Positions 1 through 7,894 of a stretch of DNA of 64,000 bases are shown one piece after another; the first letter of the stretch is position 1; each line of letters opens with the position of its first letter. The notes beneath the pieces are model-generated. The model was given only the letters and a program-made list of their open reading frames with translations. It made no database searches and was not told where the DNA came from. The DNA is from Clostridia bacterium (GTDB lineage: Bacteria; Bacillota; Clostridia; Oscillospirales; Acutalibacteraceae): NCBI GenBank assembly GCA_017410325.1, contig JAFQRA010000001.1, positions 1-64,000 of the forward strand, in the 5' to 3' direction. The translations under genes were made by a program, and so were the position numbers.

Positions 1-492
1 GATCACATTGTTTGCTGCGTACAGCGTTTGTTTATCTTCCAACGCAAAGTTCGTGGAATAGATCTCGATGGGGGATTCAAAATAAATGCGATTGTCTGCG
101 ACAAACAAAAAATGGTCGGAGCTCGGAATGCCGTGCTTATCCGAACTCAGCATCTCCCGCGTCCCCGTCCGTATGTTCTCACGAACGAGATATGATCGGA
201 TCTTCATCTCTCCGTCCTCCTGCTTCTCCCAGGATGACTGATAATAAATCAGGTTTCCTTTTTTCTTGTATGCATTTTTGAAACATTCAGAAATATAACC
301 TGTTCCAATTGATTCCTTATGCCAAGAAGACAGATTTAAGCATTTTTGTGCTTCGGCAAATACCTTGGATTTATATCCTTCTTCTCTTTCTAAAAAGTAA
401 TTGCCCTCAAATCCATTGAAACGGCCACCACTATACATTTCAACAAAAGACTGAAAAAGATAGAAGCAATTATGCAAAATCAGTTTGTCCAC
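1..492 (-). CDS. hypothetical protein, C-terminus cut by window edge
   Basis: The frame is open for 164 codons from a GTG at 492-490 to the first base of the window, so the 3' end is missing. GTG is chosen because an AGGTGG ribosome site lies 6 nt upstream; an internal ATG (residue 19) has no comparable site. The visible part is soluble, rich in aromatic and charged residues (for example FNGFEGNYFLEREEG and NRIYFESPIEIY), with no signal peptide or membrane segment. Alternating short hydrophobic strands near the end look beta-rich, but I recognise no family. It lies just beyond the 3' end of the tmRNA gene, a classic island insertion point, so it may be accessory. Confidence 0.6.
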   Translation of the reverse strand, partial: MDKLILHNCFYLFQSFVEMYSGGRFNGFEGNYFLEREEGYKSKVFAEAQKCLNLSSWHKESIGTGYISECFKNAYKKKGNLIYYQSSWEKQEDGEMKIRSYLVRENIRTGTREMLSSDKHGIPSSDHFLFVADNRIYFESPIEIYSTNFALEDKQTLYAANNVI

Positions 493-567
493 GATATCCA
501 CCTCGCAATTTTATATAGATAAATTATAGCATAATTAATTGCTGTTCTAAACTACCCATAACTAACA

Positions 568-601
568 AACGAACCAAGGCTATTTCTAATCTTGGTTCGT
601 T
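568..601 (-). terminator. hairpin downstream of tmRNA
   Basis: ACGAACCAAG and CTTGGTTCGT form a perfect 10-bp stem with a 12-nt loop, 75 bases past the tmRNA 3' end. On the minus strand it is followed by TTGTTAGTT, a weak U-tract. It could end the ssrA transcript or serve the partial gene's flank; assignment is inferred. Confidence 0.5.
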
Positions 602-675
602 CTGTTCTGTCAGATGTCCACTTTCATGGCGAAGCCGCCTGTGAAGAAGTAGTAGGTGTTCGTCTGACTTTCATT

Positions 676-1028
676 TGGTGGAGATGGCGGTAATCGAAAC
701 CGCGTCCGAAAACCCATTACCACAACTTTCTACGAGTGTATCCGCTCTTTTAAGATTCCCCTCGGGCAACGCCGACCGGCAGGCTTTACCCTACGGTAGC
801 CTTTGATTCATGGTGTCATACAAGGCTAATCTGACACGCACGTTCACCGCTAATCGACGCCGTTATCCGGGCCGCGGTGCTCCCGGTAACGACGGCTGCT
901 AAAAGTTAAGCAGCTTTAAGAGTTAATTCGTTGTCGTTTATTTTTAATAAACTGCGGCTTTTATAGCGGTTCCGCACCGCTACTCGCTTATCGTGACTCT
1001 GAATCCCCGTCGAAATCCTTTCATCCCC
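676..1028 (-). ncRNA. ssrA: transfer-messenger RNA (tmRNA)
   Basis: tmRNA rescues stalled ribosomes by acting as tRNA-Ala and as a short mRNA that encodes a degradation tag. The 5' end GGGGATGAAAGGATTTCGACGGGG and the 3' end with TTCGATTACCGCCATCTCCACCA are diagnostic. The first seven bases GGGGATG pair with CATCTCC before an encoded ACCA tail, with one G-U pair. The tag frame ends in codons AAC GAC AAC GAA TTA ACT CTT AAA GCT GCT TAA at about 940-908, giving NDNELTLKAA; the resume codon cannot be fixed by eye. The C-terminal LKAA differs from the usual LAA-type ending. The partner smpB lies 0.8 kb upstream on the same strand. Confidence 0.95.
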
Positions 1029-1029
1029 A

Positions 1030-1072
1030 TATATTTTAATTAGGAATTCGGAATTATGAATTAGGAATTTTT
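1030..1072. repeat. short AATTAGGAATT-type repeat
   Basis: Overlapping copies of GAATTAGGAATT and GGAATTATGAATT sit directly upstream of the tmRNA 5' end. Related copies occur at about 1803-1829 after smpB and at about 34098-34126. They may be part of the dispersed AT-rich intergenic repeat families in this window. Confidence 0.4.
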
Positions 1073-1102
1073 GCAAATCCAAACTCCGAATCCCTTAATT
1101 AT

Positions 1103-1669
1103 TTAACTGATTTCAATAACGATATTCTGACCGTTTTCGTCTGTAATATTCAATATTTCGCCCGTAGCGCCGTCGTTTATCAGCTCAAAAATGCTGTCAA
1201 TTTTGTCGCCATCTATTGACGGTGAGTTTACATCGACTATGCTTGAAATTTTCGTGCCGAGCTTTGTGAATCTTTTTACCATAGCCATAGGAAAGACAAC
1301 GTTGACAGGCTTTTTGTTGGGTGAGGTTATATTGATTTTAAGGTTGAGCTTGCTTGTGTCAATTTTAGGTTCGTCAGTTTTTTCGGCTTGCTTTTGCTCA
1401 ACGGAATTGCCGAGCATTTCGTCAATGCTTATCCCGAGCAGTTGGGAAATTTTGGGCAGCAGCATAATATCGGGGCAGGAGATATCGTTCTCCCATTTGG
1501 ATACCGCCTGTGCCGTAACGTCGAGCAGCTGTGAAAATTCTTCCTGAGTGTAGCCCTTTTCTTTTCTCAGCCTTGCAATTTTTGCGCCGAGAGTTTCGGC
1601 AGTCTTTTCCTCTGGTACAATCGGTTCCTCTTTTGGTTCTTCGTGTGGTTTTCTGTTGAATAATGACAT
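1103..1669 (-). CDS. XRE-family HTH regulator with C-terminal SHOCT-like region
   Basis: A predicted DNA-binding regulator of 188 residues. Residues about 26-87 form a Cro/C1 helix-turn-helix (IARLRKEKGYTQEEF, then AVSKWENDIS). After a charged linker the C-terminal 80 residues are beta-rich (LKINITSPNKKPVNVVFPMA), resembling the small domain found after HTH units in many Clostridia regulators. The start is the ATG at 1669, because AAAGGAG lies 7 nt upstream; an ATG-less extension of seven codons would swallow that site. It lies between smpB and ssrA on the same strand, 147 bases after smpB. Its targets are unknown. Confidence 0.85.
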   Translation of the reverse strand: MSLFNRKPHEEPKEEPIVPEEKTAETLGAKIARLRKEKGYTQEEFSQLLDVTAQAVSKWENDISCPDIMLLPKISQLLGISIDEMLGNSVEQKQAEKTDEPKIDTSKLNLKINITSPNKKPVNVVFPMAMVKRFTKLGTKISSIVDVNSPSIDGDKIDSIFELINDGATGEILNITDENGQNIVIEIS

Positions 1670-1802
1670 TGTGTTTTCTCCTTTCGGCAAATGAATTTGT
1701 GCCTTAATTCTATAGGAGAATAGTGCTTTTTTGAAGCGAGCAAAGGTTGAAATGCCTAAACCGTAGGTTGATATTGCCGAAAAATAAGCGCAACCATTGG
1801 TT

Positions 1803-1829
1803 GAATTAGGAATTCCTAATTCCTAATTT
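1803..1829. repeat. GAATTAGGAATTCCTAATTC palindrome
   Basis: A palindromic AT-rich repeat (TTAGGAATTCCTAA core) overlaps the smpB stop region. It is the same motif as the repeats near 1040 and 34100. Confidence 0.4.
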
Positions 1830-2283
1830 TGTCCGAAAGTGCTCTTTCTACGTCGCGCTGAGCATCTTTTTTGGCGGCGACTTCGCGCTTGTCGTAAAGT
1901 TTCTTACCTTTACACAGGCCGATTTTAAGTTTAGCTCTGCCCTTTACAAAATATAGCGAAAGGGGAACGATTGCAAAGCCCTGCTGCTTCATCAGCCCGA
2001 AAAGGCGGTTGATTTCACGCTTGTGCATAAGCAGCCTGCGCACACGCAGGGGGTCACGGTTGAAGATGTTGCCGTGCTCATAGGGGCTGATGTGCATACC
2101 GTTGACGAAAATTTCGCCGTCCTTGATTGAGCACCACGAGTCCTTGAGATTGACCCTGCCCTGGCGGAGAGACTTTACCTCCGTGCCGAAAAGCTCAATG
2201 CCTGCCTCTGCCTCCTCGATTACAAAGTAGTCGTGATAGGCTTTTTTGTTTTGTGCAATTGTTTTACCGTTCTGATTTTCCAA
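1816..2283 (-). CDS. smpB: SsrA-binding protein SmpB
   Basis: SmpB binds tmRNA and delivers it to stalled ribosomes for trans-translation. The 155 residues match the family's usual length. Typical motifs are NKKAYHDYFVIEE near the N-terminus, GIELFGTEVKSLRQGRVNLKDS, the HISPYEHGN stretch, and the basic tail KGKKLYDKREVAAKKD that enters the mRNA channel. The start is TTG at 2283, supported by AGAGG five bases upstream. A good promoter with a hairpin-containing leader lies at 2440-2517. The tmRNA gene is downstream on the same strand, with one HTH gene between. Confidence 0.97.
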   Translation of the reverse strand: MENQNGKTIAQNKKAYHDYFVIEEAEAGIELFGTEVKSLRQGRVNLKDSWCSIKDGEIFVNGMHISPYEHGNIFNRDPLRVRRLLMHKREINRLFGLMKQQGFAIVPLSLYFVKGRAKLKIGLCKGKKLYDKREVAAKKDAQRDVERALSDKIRN

Positions 2284-2436
2284 AAGCCTCTCACCTCACT
2301 TTATGGCTTTCGCAAAGTTTATTTTAACATATATTACGGCTTTGTCAAGCAAAAACCATTGACAAATTTCGGGCGGACGAAAATGAAAACAGTATCTAAA
2401 ACTAACGAGAAAAAATGCGAAAAAACACCGCAAGGC

Positions 2437-2463
2437 ATTTCTCCGGTCCGATACCGGAGAAAT
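2437..2463 (-). promoter_or_regulatory. perfect hairpin in smpB leader
   Basis: ATTTCTCCGGT and ACCGGAGAAAT form an 11-bp perfect stem with a 5-nt loop inside the predicted smpB leader. On the smpB strand the sequence GCCTTGCGGTGTTTTTTCGC follows, so it could act as an attenuator. The rest of the 2284-2619 gap holds no gene that I can support. Confidence 0.45.
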
Positions 2464-2488
2464 ATCAACGATGAATCTTCGCTTGAAA

Positions 2489-2517
2489 ATTATATAAATA
2501 TTTACGAAAAATGTCAA
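2489..2517 (-). promoter_or_regulatory. sigma-A promoter for smpB
   Basis: On the minus strand TTGACA (2517-2512) and TATAAT (2494-2489) are separated by 17 bases, a near-consensus promoter. It points towards smpB, about 200 bases away. Confidence 0.8.
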
Positions 2518-2619
2518 GTCCCTTACCTGTATCTCTATAGTGCATTGATATAGTTTAAAGTTTTAGCTGTTATATTGTAGTGGAGGCACTTCACTTGCCT
2601 GTCTGTAAACATCGTTTTT

Positions 2620-3027
2620 TTATTCAAACGCAAAGAGCTTTGTGCCGTCTTCGTATTTTCCATTTACGTCATAATAAACGGGCTCGTTTTCCCATTTCTG
2701 ATGGAAGCGGATTATTATTTCGTCCTTATGAACAGAAGCAAAAACAATAAAGCTTTTGTCGGGATAGGCTTGCTTTAGTGCGGCAAGCTGGGCGTTTCCT
2801 ATTCTTTGCGCTATATAGCAAGCACTGTCAAAATCGGCCTTTTTCTGCCTTACGGAAATATGCTCGTGGTTGACCAATGCTTCAAAAGCGGTTTTGTCTT
2901 CGGGCGGAGTGCCGGCATCGTCCATAGGATCGTGCTTGTAAACAACGTATTCGTTGCCGTGTGTATCTTTTATAATCTTAAAATCGAAAAGCCGTGCAAT
3001 TGAGTGTAAGAGTTCTGTTGTTCTCAT
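2620..3027 (-). CDS. hypothetical protein (135 aa)
   Basis: A small soluble protein of unknown function. The start is the ATG at 3027 with AAGGAG 6 nt upstream; an upstream in-frame ATG at 3150 would overlap the preceding gene and has no ribosome site. The sequence has alternating helices and strands (LLHSIARLFDFKIIKDTHGNEYVVY, KSFIVFASVHKDEIIIRFHQKWENEP). No membrane segment, signal peptide or known motif is visible. It follows the gene at 3059 with a 31-base gap, so the two are probably co-transcribed. Confidence 0.7.
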   Translation of the reverse strand: MRTTELLHSIARLFDFKIIKDTHGNEYVVYKHDPMDDAGTPPEDKTAFEALVNHEHISVRQKKADFDSACYIAQRIGNAQLAALKQAYPDKSFIVFASVHKDEIIIRFHQKWENEPVYYDVNGKYEDGTKLFAFE

Positions 3028-3058
3028 AATTTCTCCTTGCGTTTTGCTGTCAGATTCT

Positions 3059-3631
3059 TTATTCGCAAATATGCCAACCGTTGACAAGAATTTCTGCAAA
3101 CAGTTCTTTTGCTTTGCCGCAATCCTTTGCCAATACCAGAATTTCCGCATTGTGTGTCGGCTGAATGATTACATCGTTATCTGCAAAAAGAAAAGCTATC
3201 TGTGTCAAGTAGCGGAAGTTGGTTTCGGTTATCAGCCCGACAAGGTCTTGCGATTCGGGTAAATCAATCACCTTGTACTCGTTGTTCTCAATGTGTTCAG
3301 CCAAAGTGTTGAACGCATCAAACTCATTCAGGTTAGACCAATGTTCATAATTTTCCGTGCCGAGAAAAGGTCCTGCACAGCAAACGGATTCATTTACGGC
3401 ACAGGCGAATTTATATATGATATCAAGGCACTCTCCTGCCAGATGGTAAAACTCTTCCTTTTTCTTCAAAGTGCAAAGGCTGTCAAAGCCTCCTTCAAAT
3501 TCAACGCTTTTGCCGTTTGTGATAATGAAGTGCGGTATGTCGTAGACATCCCGTTCGCTCCAGTCATCAATTATTCCGATAAAGCAGTGGGATAAACAGT
3601 AGTCCAAATCCTTTTGGCTTTTACCGTTCAT
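3059..3631 (-). CDS. hypothetical protein (190 aa)
   Basis: A soluble acidic protein of unknown function. ATG at 3631 is chosen because AGGAG lies 9 nt upstream; an in-frame TTG at 3640 is too close to that site. It has several cysteines (LDYCLSHCFIG, ESVCCAGPF) and a helix-strand C-terminus (IIQPTHNAEILVLAKDCGKAKELFAEIL). No family was recognised. It forms a pair with the gene at 2620. Such a pair of small unknown genes could be an immunity or accessory unit, but nothing visible proves it. Confidence 0.65.
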   Translation of the reverse strand: MNGKSQKDLDYCLSHCFIGIIDDWSERDVYDIPHFIITNGKSVEFEGGFDSLCTLKKKEEFYHLAGECLDIIYKFACAVNESVCCAGPFLGTENYEHWSNLNEFDAFNTLAEHIENNEYKVIDLPESQDLVGLITETNFRYLTQIAFLFADNDVIIQPTHNAEILVLAKDCGKAKELFAEILVNGWHICE

Positions 3632-3679
3632 ATCTTTCAACTCCTTTGTGAAGCATAGCGATTCAAGAATTGCCCGTAA

Positions 3680-5110
3680 TCAGTTTTCTGTAGTATACTC
3701 GAAAATTTCCATCAGATTTTGGTCGTTATGGTAGAAAACAGCTATGAAGTATTGTGAGTCTTCTTCCGTCGGCAGAGCATTGTATTCGCCGGAATAAGTA
3801 TTGTAAAGCAGCATTTTGTCTGCGCCCTTATGTCCTTCGTCGAAATCAAGCGGAGCAAGGTATTCGCTCAATTCCTCGGGGAAGGTATCTACCCAGCGCA
3901 GGTCGTGCTCAAGGCTGTTTTCAAAAGTATCTGTTAAGTATTCATCAAAAAATACAAGGCTTGAGTAATAGTATATATAGCCTGTATCGGTTGGTTGGGT
4001 ATCCTCCTGAAACTCTACGGTGTATTTATCAATTTCATCGGGCAGGGCAATGCTTGTAATCTCGGTAAAGTTTTGCGCGGGGTCGTATTTGCCGATAACG
4101 CCAATGCCGATAAATAAATACAGCGCACCGTCAATTACAAGCAGAAAAGACAGAATGACTCCGACAATGATGTTTTTAAGCTGCTTTTCACCGCTTTTTC
4201 GGAGCTTGTAGCTCAATACTATCAGCGCAATCGGGATGGGTAGGAAAAGAGAGAAAAGCCAGGGGTAATCAAGCGTGAAGAGATTGCCTGAAAATGCAAA
4301 GTAGGCGGCAAGAATCACAAGGGTAACAACAAAAAGAATGTTTGTTGCTGATTTCAGCTTTTTTACTTTGTTTTTGTCTGTGATTTTTGCAGGCTTGTTA
4401 TACATTAAAGCAAAAAACGCAGAGTTGCTTATTATATCGGCCTTTTTCAGTATGTGAACTTCGCTTTTAATTTGTATCAACAAAAATTCATCGGTATTAT
4501 ATACCTTGTCTATTTCGTGGAAGTAAATTTTCTCTTTGGCGATAAACTCGCCGTTAACCTTTAAGTCAACCGTAAAATAATTGTTGAAAACTTTATATTC
4601 GTATTCGCTTCCTTTTAGTTTTGGCAGTTGAGATTTCCACAGCTTTCTGAAATTGAAAATAAATGAAATACAAACAACTGTTATTGTTATCGACAGTCCG
4701 ATAAATTCTCCGATTGTAATATCGCTCATATCCATCCATACACTGAAAATCAGCATAGCGAATGAAGTGATTACGGATAATACCAACGGCAAGTACAGTG
4801 CCTTTACAATGGCCTTGAATGCTGACGAAAGCTCTTTATCAGAATATGTTACCTTATAGCTCTCGCTCGGTACGGGTGTGTCGGTTTTTTCTTCATTATT
4901 TTCTGCGGTTTCGGTTTCACAGCCCAAAAGCTCGTCCACGGAAACGCTGAAAATTTCCCTTAAGCGTATGAGGTTATCTATTGTCGGTGCGGTCTGCCCG
5001 TTTTCCCAAAGGCTTACGGTCTGTCGGCTGACGAGCAGCTTTTGTCCGAGCTCCTCCTGCGAAAGCGAGAGCTTTTTGCGGTAGTATTGTATTTTTTCGC
5101 CTGTGGTCAT
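3680..5110 (-). CDS. membrane-bound XRE regulator with YcxB-like region
   Basis: Residues 1-64 are a Cro/C1 HTH (YYRKKLSLSQEELGQKL, SRQTVSLWENGQTAPT). Two membrane helices follow at about 106-153, then a beta-rich segment at about 160-235 (YFTVDLKVNGEFIAKEKIYFHEI) like the YcxB C-terminal domain of Firmicutes membrane proteins. At least three more hydrophobic helices lie at about 255-345, and the last 130 residues appear to be an extracytoplasmic domain. HTH regulators anchored in the membrane are common in gut Clostridia, often controlling adjacent transport or envelope genes; here no partner is obvious. The gene is single, with its own ribosome site (GGAGGCGAAAAA). Confidence 0.8.
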   Translation of the reverse strand: MTTGEKIQYYRKKLSLSQEELGQKLLVSRQTVSLWENGQTAPTIDNLIRLREIFSVSVDELLGCETETAENNEEKTDTPVPSESYKVTYSDKELSSAFKAIVKALYLPLVLSVITSFAMLIFSVWMDMSDITIGEFIGLSITITVVCISFIFNFRKLWKSQLPKLKGSEYEYKVFNNYFTVDLKVNGEFIAKEKIYFHEIDKVYNTDEFLLIQIKSEVHILKKADIISNSAFFALMYNKPAKITDKNKVKKLKSATNILFVVTLVILAAYFAFSGNLFTLDYPWLFSLFLPIPIALIVLSYKLRKSGEKQLKNIIVGVILSFLLVIDGALYLFIGIGVIGKYDPAQNFTEITSIALPDEIDKYTVEFQEDTQPTDTGYIYYYSSLVFFDEYLTDTFENSLEHDLRWVDTFPEELSEYLAPLDFDEGHKGADKMLLYNTYSGEYNALPTEEDSQYFIAVFYHNDQNLMEIFEYTTEN

Positions 5111-5267
5111 TTTTTCGCCTCCTGTGTCAGCGGTTTTGTGGTTTCGTAGCTACAAGCAGATTGTAGCACAACCTCCTCGCTAAGCCAAGCACAGATTGCT
5201 TGATTAATGTCAAGCAGCACTTGCGCAGGGGAAATACTTAAAAATAAAGAATAAATAAGAAATAATA

Positions 5268-5567
5268 AATTACAGTTTGTCTGTCTGCTTGCGAGCATAA
5301 AAGGGATTGTCAATTGTAGGGGACGGCGTCCTCGACGTCCCGTTTGTGAAATATTATATCAATTTTATGGCAAATTGTAGGGGAGGGGCTCTGTCCCCTC
5401 CCGTTATGTTTATTGAAATATCAACGACGGGAGGGCGTGGAAACCCTCCCCTACACACTATCATTTTTATATCGATATATCGATAACCTTTTTCGGGACG
5501 TCGAGGACGCCGTCCCCTACGGTCGATATTCAATTTACATTGATAAAGAACTCAACAAACTGTAATT
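5268..5567. repeat. composite palindromic repeat element
   Basis: Four palindromic units occupy this gap: TGTAGGGG-collared units at 5315-5342 (GGGACGGCGTCCTCGACGTCCC) and 5376-5403, and inverted-orientation units at 5428-5455 and 5494-5520. The fourth is the reverse complement of the first. The set is flanked by a 13-base inverted pair, AATTACAGTTTGT at 5268-5280 and ACAAACTGTAATT at 5555-5567. Similar units recur at 51.7-52.05 kb. No gene is seen in 5111-5592. Confidence 0.75.
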
Positions 5568-5592
5568 TGTACGACTCACGAATTTTCCGCAA

Positions 5593-6957
5593 TTATTCCG
5601 CACTTTCCAACAGCCGTTTCGTTGTTCTCTTTTTAACGAACAGATAACACACAAGCTGTACAAGCGAGCAGATGCTCCACGAGATGATGTAGGCGATATA
5701 CAGCGTTTCAAGTGTCGGGTACATACGGAAGGCGGTATACACCCACGCAACCCTGAAAACGCACGAGCCGAAAATTGAAACTATCATAGGGGCTGTCGAG
5801 CAGTTCATACCTCTGAGCAGGCCGACGAAAACCTCCATTACGCCGCACATAAAATAGGGCAGGCAGACGTATTTCATTCTTATAAGTCCGTAGGGGATTA
5901 TGGCGGGGTCGTTTGAATAGATTTTCAGCAGCGGCTCGGCAAGCAGATACGAGCCGCAGCCCATAACTACGCCGATTGCCGTCACCGTCAGCAGGCAGAC
6001 CGAGCAGACCCTGCCGATTCTTTCGGGCTTTCTGCCACCGACATTCTGGCTGGTGAAGGTTATTGAAGCCTGATAGATTGAGTTCATTGCCGTGTAGGTG
6101 AAGCCCTCGATATTGGCGGCTGCGGCGTTTGCCGCCATAACCGTTGAGCCGAAAGAATTGATTGACGACTGGATGAGCACGTTGGAAACCGAAAACATTG
6201 AGCTTTGTATTCCGGCGGGCAGGCCAACACGCAGCATTTCTGCAACGTCCTTTTTATGGAGCCTGATTTCCTTGATGCTAAGCCGACAGCAGTTTTCGAG
6301 CCTTGCAAGGCAGTTTACAACGAGCGCGGCGGAAACGTACTGCGAAATAATCGTTGCCAGCGCAACACCTGCAACGTCCATGTGGAACACGCACACGAAA
6401 AGCAGGTTGAGAAGCACGTTAATAATACCCGATATTGTTAAGAAATAAAGCGGCCGCATCGTGTCGCCCATTGCTCTTAAAATTGCACTGCCGAAGTTGT
6501 AAACCATAAGCGCAGGCATACCGAGGAAATATATCTTCATATAAAGTGCCGCAAGGTCAATTACGTCGTTGGGTGAGTCCATCAGCACGAGCAGGCTTCT
6601 TGAAAACGCAACGCCTATTATCAGCGATACAAAGCCCGCAACAAGGCTGAGCGCAATTGCCGTGTGCACCGCATCGTGTGCACGGCGAAAATCTCTTGCG
6701 CCGAGGTTACGTGCTACAACTACACTTGCACCTATACTCAAGCCTATAAAAAGATTAATCATAAGATTGGTAAGCGAGCCCGTTGAGCCTACCGCGGCAA
6801 GCGAGGCACTGCCCGCAAACCTGCCGACAACGGCAACGTCTGCGGCGTTATAGAGAAGCTGAAGCATACCCGACAGCATAAGCGGCAGGGAAAACAGCAG
6901 CACCTTGCCCGTAAGGGGGCCGTTGCACATATCAATTTCGTGTTTTATCCGTTTCAT
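5593..6957 (-). CDS. MATE family efflux transporter
   Basis: A predicted 12-helix inner-membrane antiporter of 454 residues, the usual MATE length. Two homologous halves are seen: the first begins with GPLTGKVLLFSLPLMLSGMLQLLYNAADVAVVGRFAG and the second around residue 235 with MLRVGLPAGIQSSMFSVSN. The family exports drugs or metabolites using proton or sodium gradients; the substrate here cannot be read from the sequence. The gene follows the RlmA-like methyltransferase with a 4-base gap, so both come from the promoter at 7794-7822. In antibiotic producers RlmA homologues give macrolide or lincosamide resistance, so the pair could be a resistance unit, but this is inference. Confidence 0.9.
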   Translation of the reverse strand: MKRIKHEIDMCNGPLTGKVLLFSLPLMLSGMLQLLYNAADVAVVGRFAGSASLAAVGSTGSLTNLMINLFIGLSIGASVVVARNLGARDFRRAHDAVHTAIALSLVAGFVSLIIGVAFSRSLLVLMDSPNDVIDLAALYMKIYFLGMPALMVYNFGSAILRAMGDTMRPLYFLTISGIINVLLNLLFVCVFHMDVAGVALATIISQYVSAALVVNCLARLENCCRLSIKEIRLHKKDVAEMLRVGLPAGIQSSMFSVSNVLIQSSINSFGSTVMAANAAAANIEGFTYTAMNSIYQASITFTSQNVGGRKPERIGRVCSVCLLTVTAIGVVMGCGSYLLAEPLLKIYSNDPAIIPYGLIRMKYVCLPYFMCGVMEVFVGLLRGMNCSTAPMIVSIFGSCVFRVAWVYTAFRMYPTLETLYIAYIISWSICSLVQLVCYLFVKKRTTKRLLESAE

Positions 6958-6961
6958 TTTT

Positions 6962-7759
6962 TTACTTCCTGCGATAAATTCTGATATAAAAATCCGTAAC
7001 GGTTGTGAGCTCTTTGAGCGAAGCCAGCTTCTGCTTGTCGCTTTGCGAGGTGTGGTAGTAATACGGTGTCATACGGAAAAGTAAGTCCGTGTCCTCGGGC
7101 GAAGTGAGCGTTATATCTGCCTTTATGTTGAAGGTCTCTTCCAAATCAAAGCCCTCAAGGGTCGGATTTTCTTCTTCGTTTTCATACGGCACGGCGTAAA
7201 GCGCCTGCTTCATCTGCCACAGGTGGGTTTTGCCGGGACAAACGCTGACAAGTACACCGCCTTTACACAATGCTCTTGCAAATTCCTTGTCGCAAAACGG
7301 AGCAAACAGGTGAATTGCACAGTCCGCAAAGCCGTCAGCTACGGGCACAGCCGCCATATTTGCCACAAAAAAACGAGCACCGCATTTTCTCTTTGCGGCA
7401 AGCCGCACCATCTCTTTTGAAAGGTCAAAGCCGTAAACGGCGGCACGGGTATTCCGGCTTATATATTCGGAGTAATAGCCTTCTCCGCAGCAGATGTCGA
7501 GCACCCTTGAAGCATTTTCACGGTTTATGATTTCGCAAAGTCCCTTTGCAAGCGGCTCAAACCAGCCCTTGTCGAGGAAGCTTTTTCTGCACCGTGCCAT
7601 ATCCTTGTTGTCGCCCGTGGCGGCACCCGATTTACTGCCCGTGAGCAGGTTTACGTAGCCCTCCTTTGCAAGGTCAAAGCTGTGGCCGTTTTCACAGCGC
7701 AGACAGCTGCCGTATAAAGTCATATTCTTTTTGCAAACGGGGCAAAGAAGCTTTTCCAT
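6962..7759 (-). CDS. RlmA-like 23S rRNA (guanine-N1) methyltransferase
   Basis: A SAM-dependent methyltransferase of 265 residues. The N-terminal zinc finger is clear: Cys6 and Cys9 (CPVC), Cys22 and His26 (CENGH), followed by SFDLAKEGYVNLL, the family signature. The Rossmann motif VLDICCGEGYYSE lies near residue 95. RlmA(I) methylates G745 and RlmA(II)/TlrB methylates G748 of 23S rRNA; which one this is cannot be decided by eye. It is the first gene of an operon with the MATE exporter. Confidence 0.88.
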   Translation of the reverse strand: MEKLLCPVCKKNMTLYGSCLRCENGHSFDLAKEGYVNLLTGSKSGAATGDNKDMARCRKSFLDKGWFEPLAKGLCEIINRENASRVLDICCGEGYYSEYISRNTRAAVYGFDLSKEMVRLAAKRKCGARFFVANMAAVPVADGFADCAIHLFAPFCDKEFARALCKGGVLVSVCPGKTHLWQMKQALYAVPYENEEENPTLEGFDLEETFNIKADITLTSPEDTDLLFRMTPYYYHTSQSDKQKLASLKELTTVTDFYIRIYRRK

Positions 7760-7793
7760 AAGAACTTTTCCTTTTATTTTATTACGTTATATA

Positions 7794-7822
7794 ATTATAG
7801 TCCCATAATCTGCATTAGTCAA
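7794..7822 (-). promoter_or_regulatory. promoter for the RlmA-like/MATE operon
   Basis: Minus-strand TTGACT (7822-7817) and TATAAT (7799-7794) with a 17-base spacer, 35 bases upstream of the methyltransferase start. Confidence 0.8.
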
Positions 7823-7834
7823 ATAAAATTACTC

Positions 7835-7863
7835 TTGAATTTTAAGCGATTATACTTTAAAAT
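7835..7863 (+). promoter_or_regulatory. promoter for the gene at 7895
   Basis: TTGAAT (7835-7840) and TAAAAT (7858-7863) are 17 bases apart and lie just upstream of the ribosome site GGAGG. It is divergent from the promoter at 7794. Confidence 0.6.
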
Positions 7864-7894
7864 ATATTCAGTTACTTTTCGGAGGACGAAAAAG

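Noticed and set aside
12..281. 89-codon plus-strand frame at the left edge
   Set aside because: The minus-strand frame is longer, has a ribosome site and protein-like composition; this frame is rich in Ser and Arg and looks like its shadow.
610..675. Short protein remnant directly after the tmRNA end as a gene
   Set aside because: It is only 22 codons, reads through the tmRNA 3' end and has no start; kept only as a hint of an island border.
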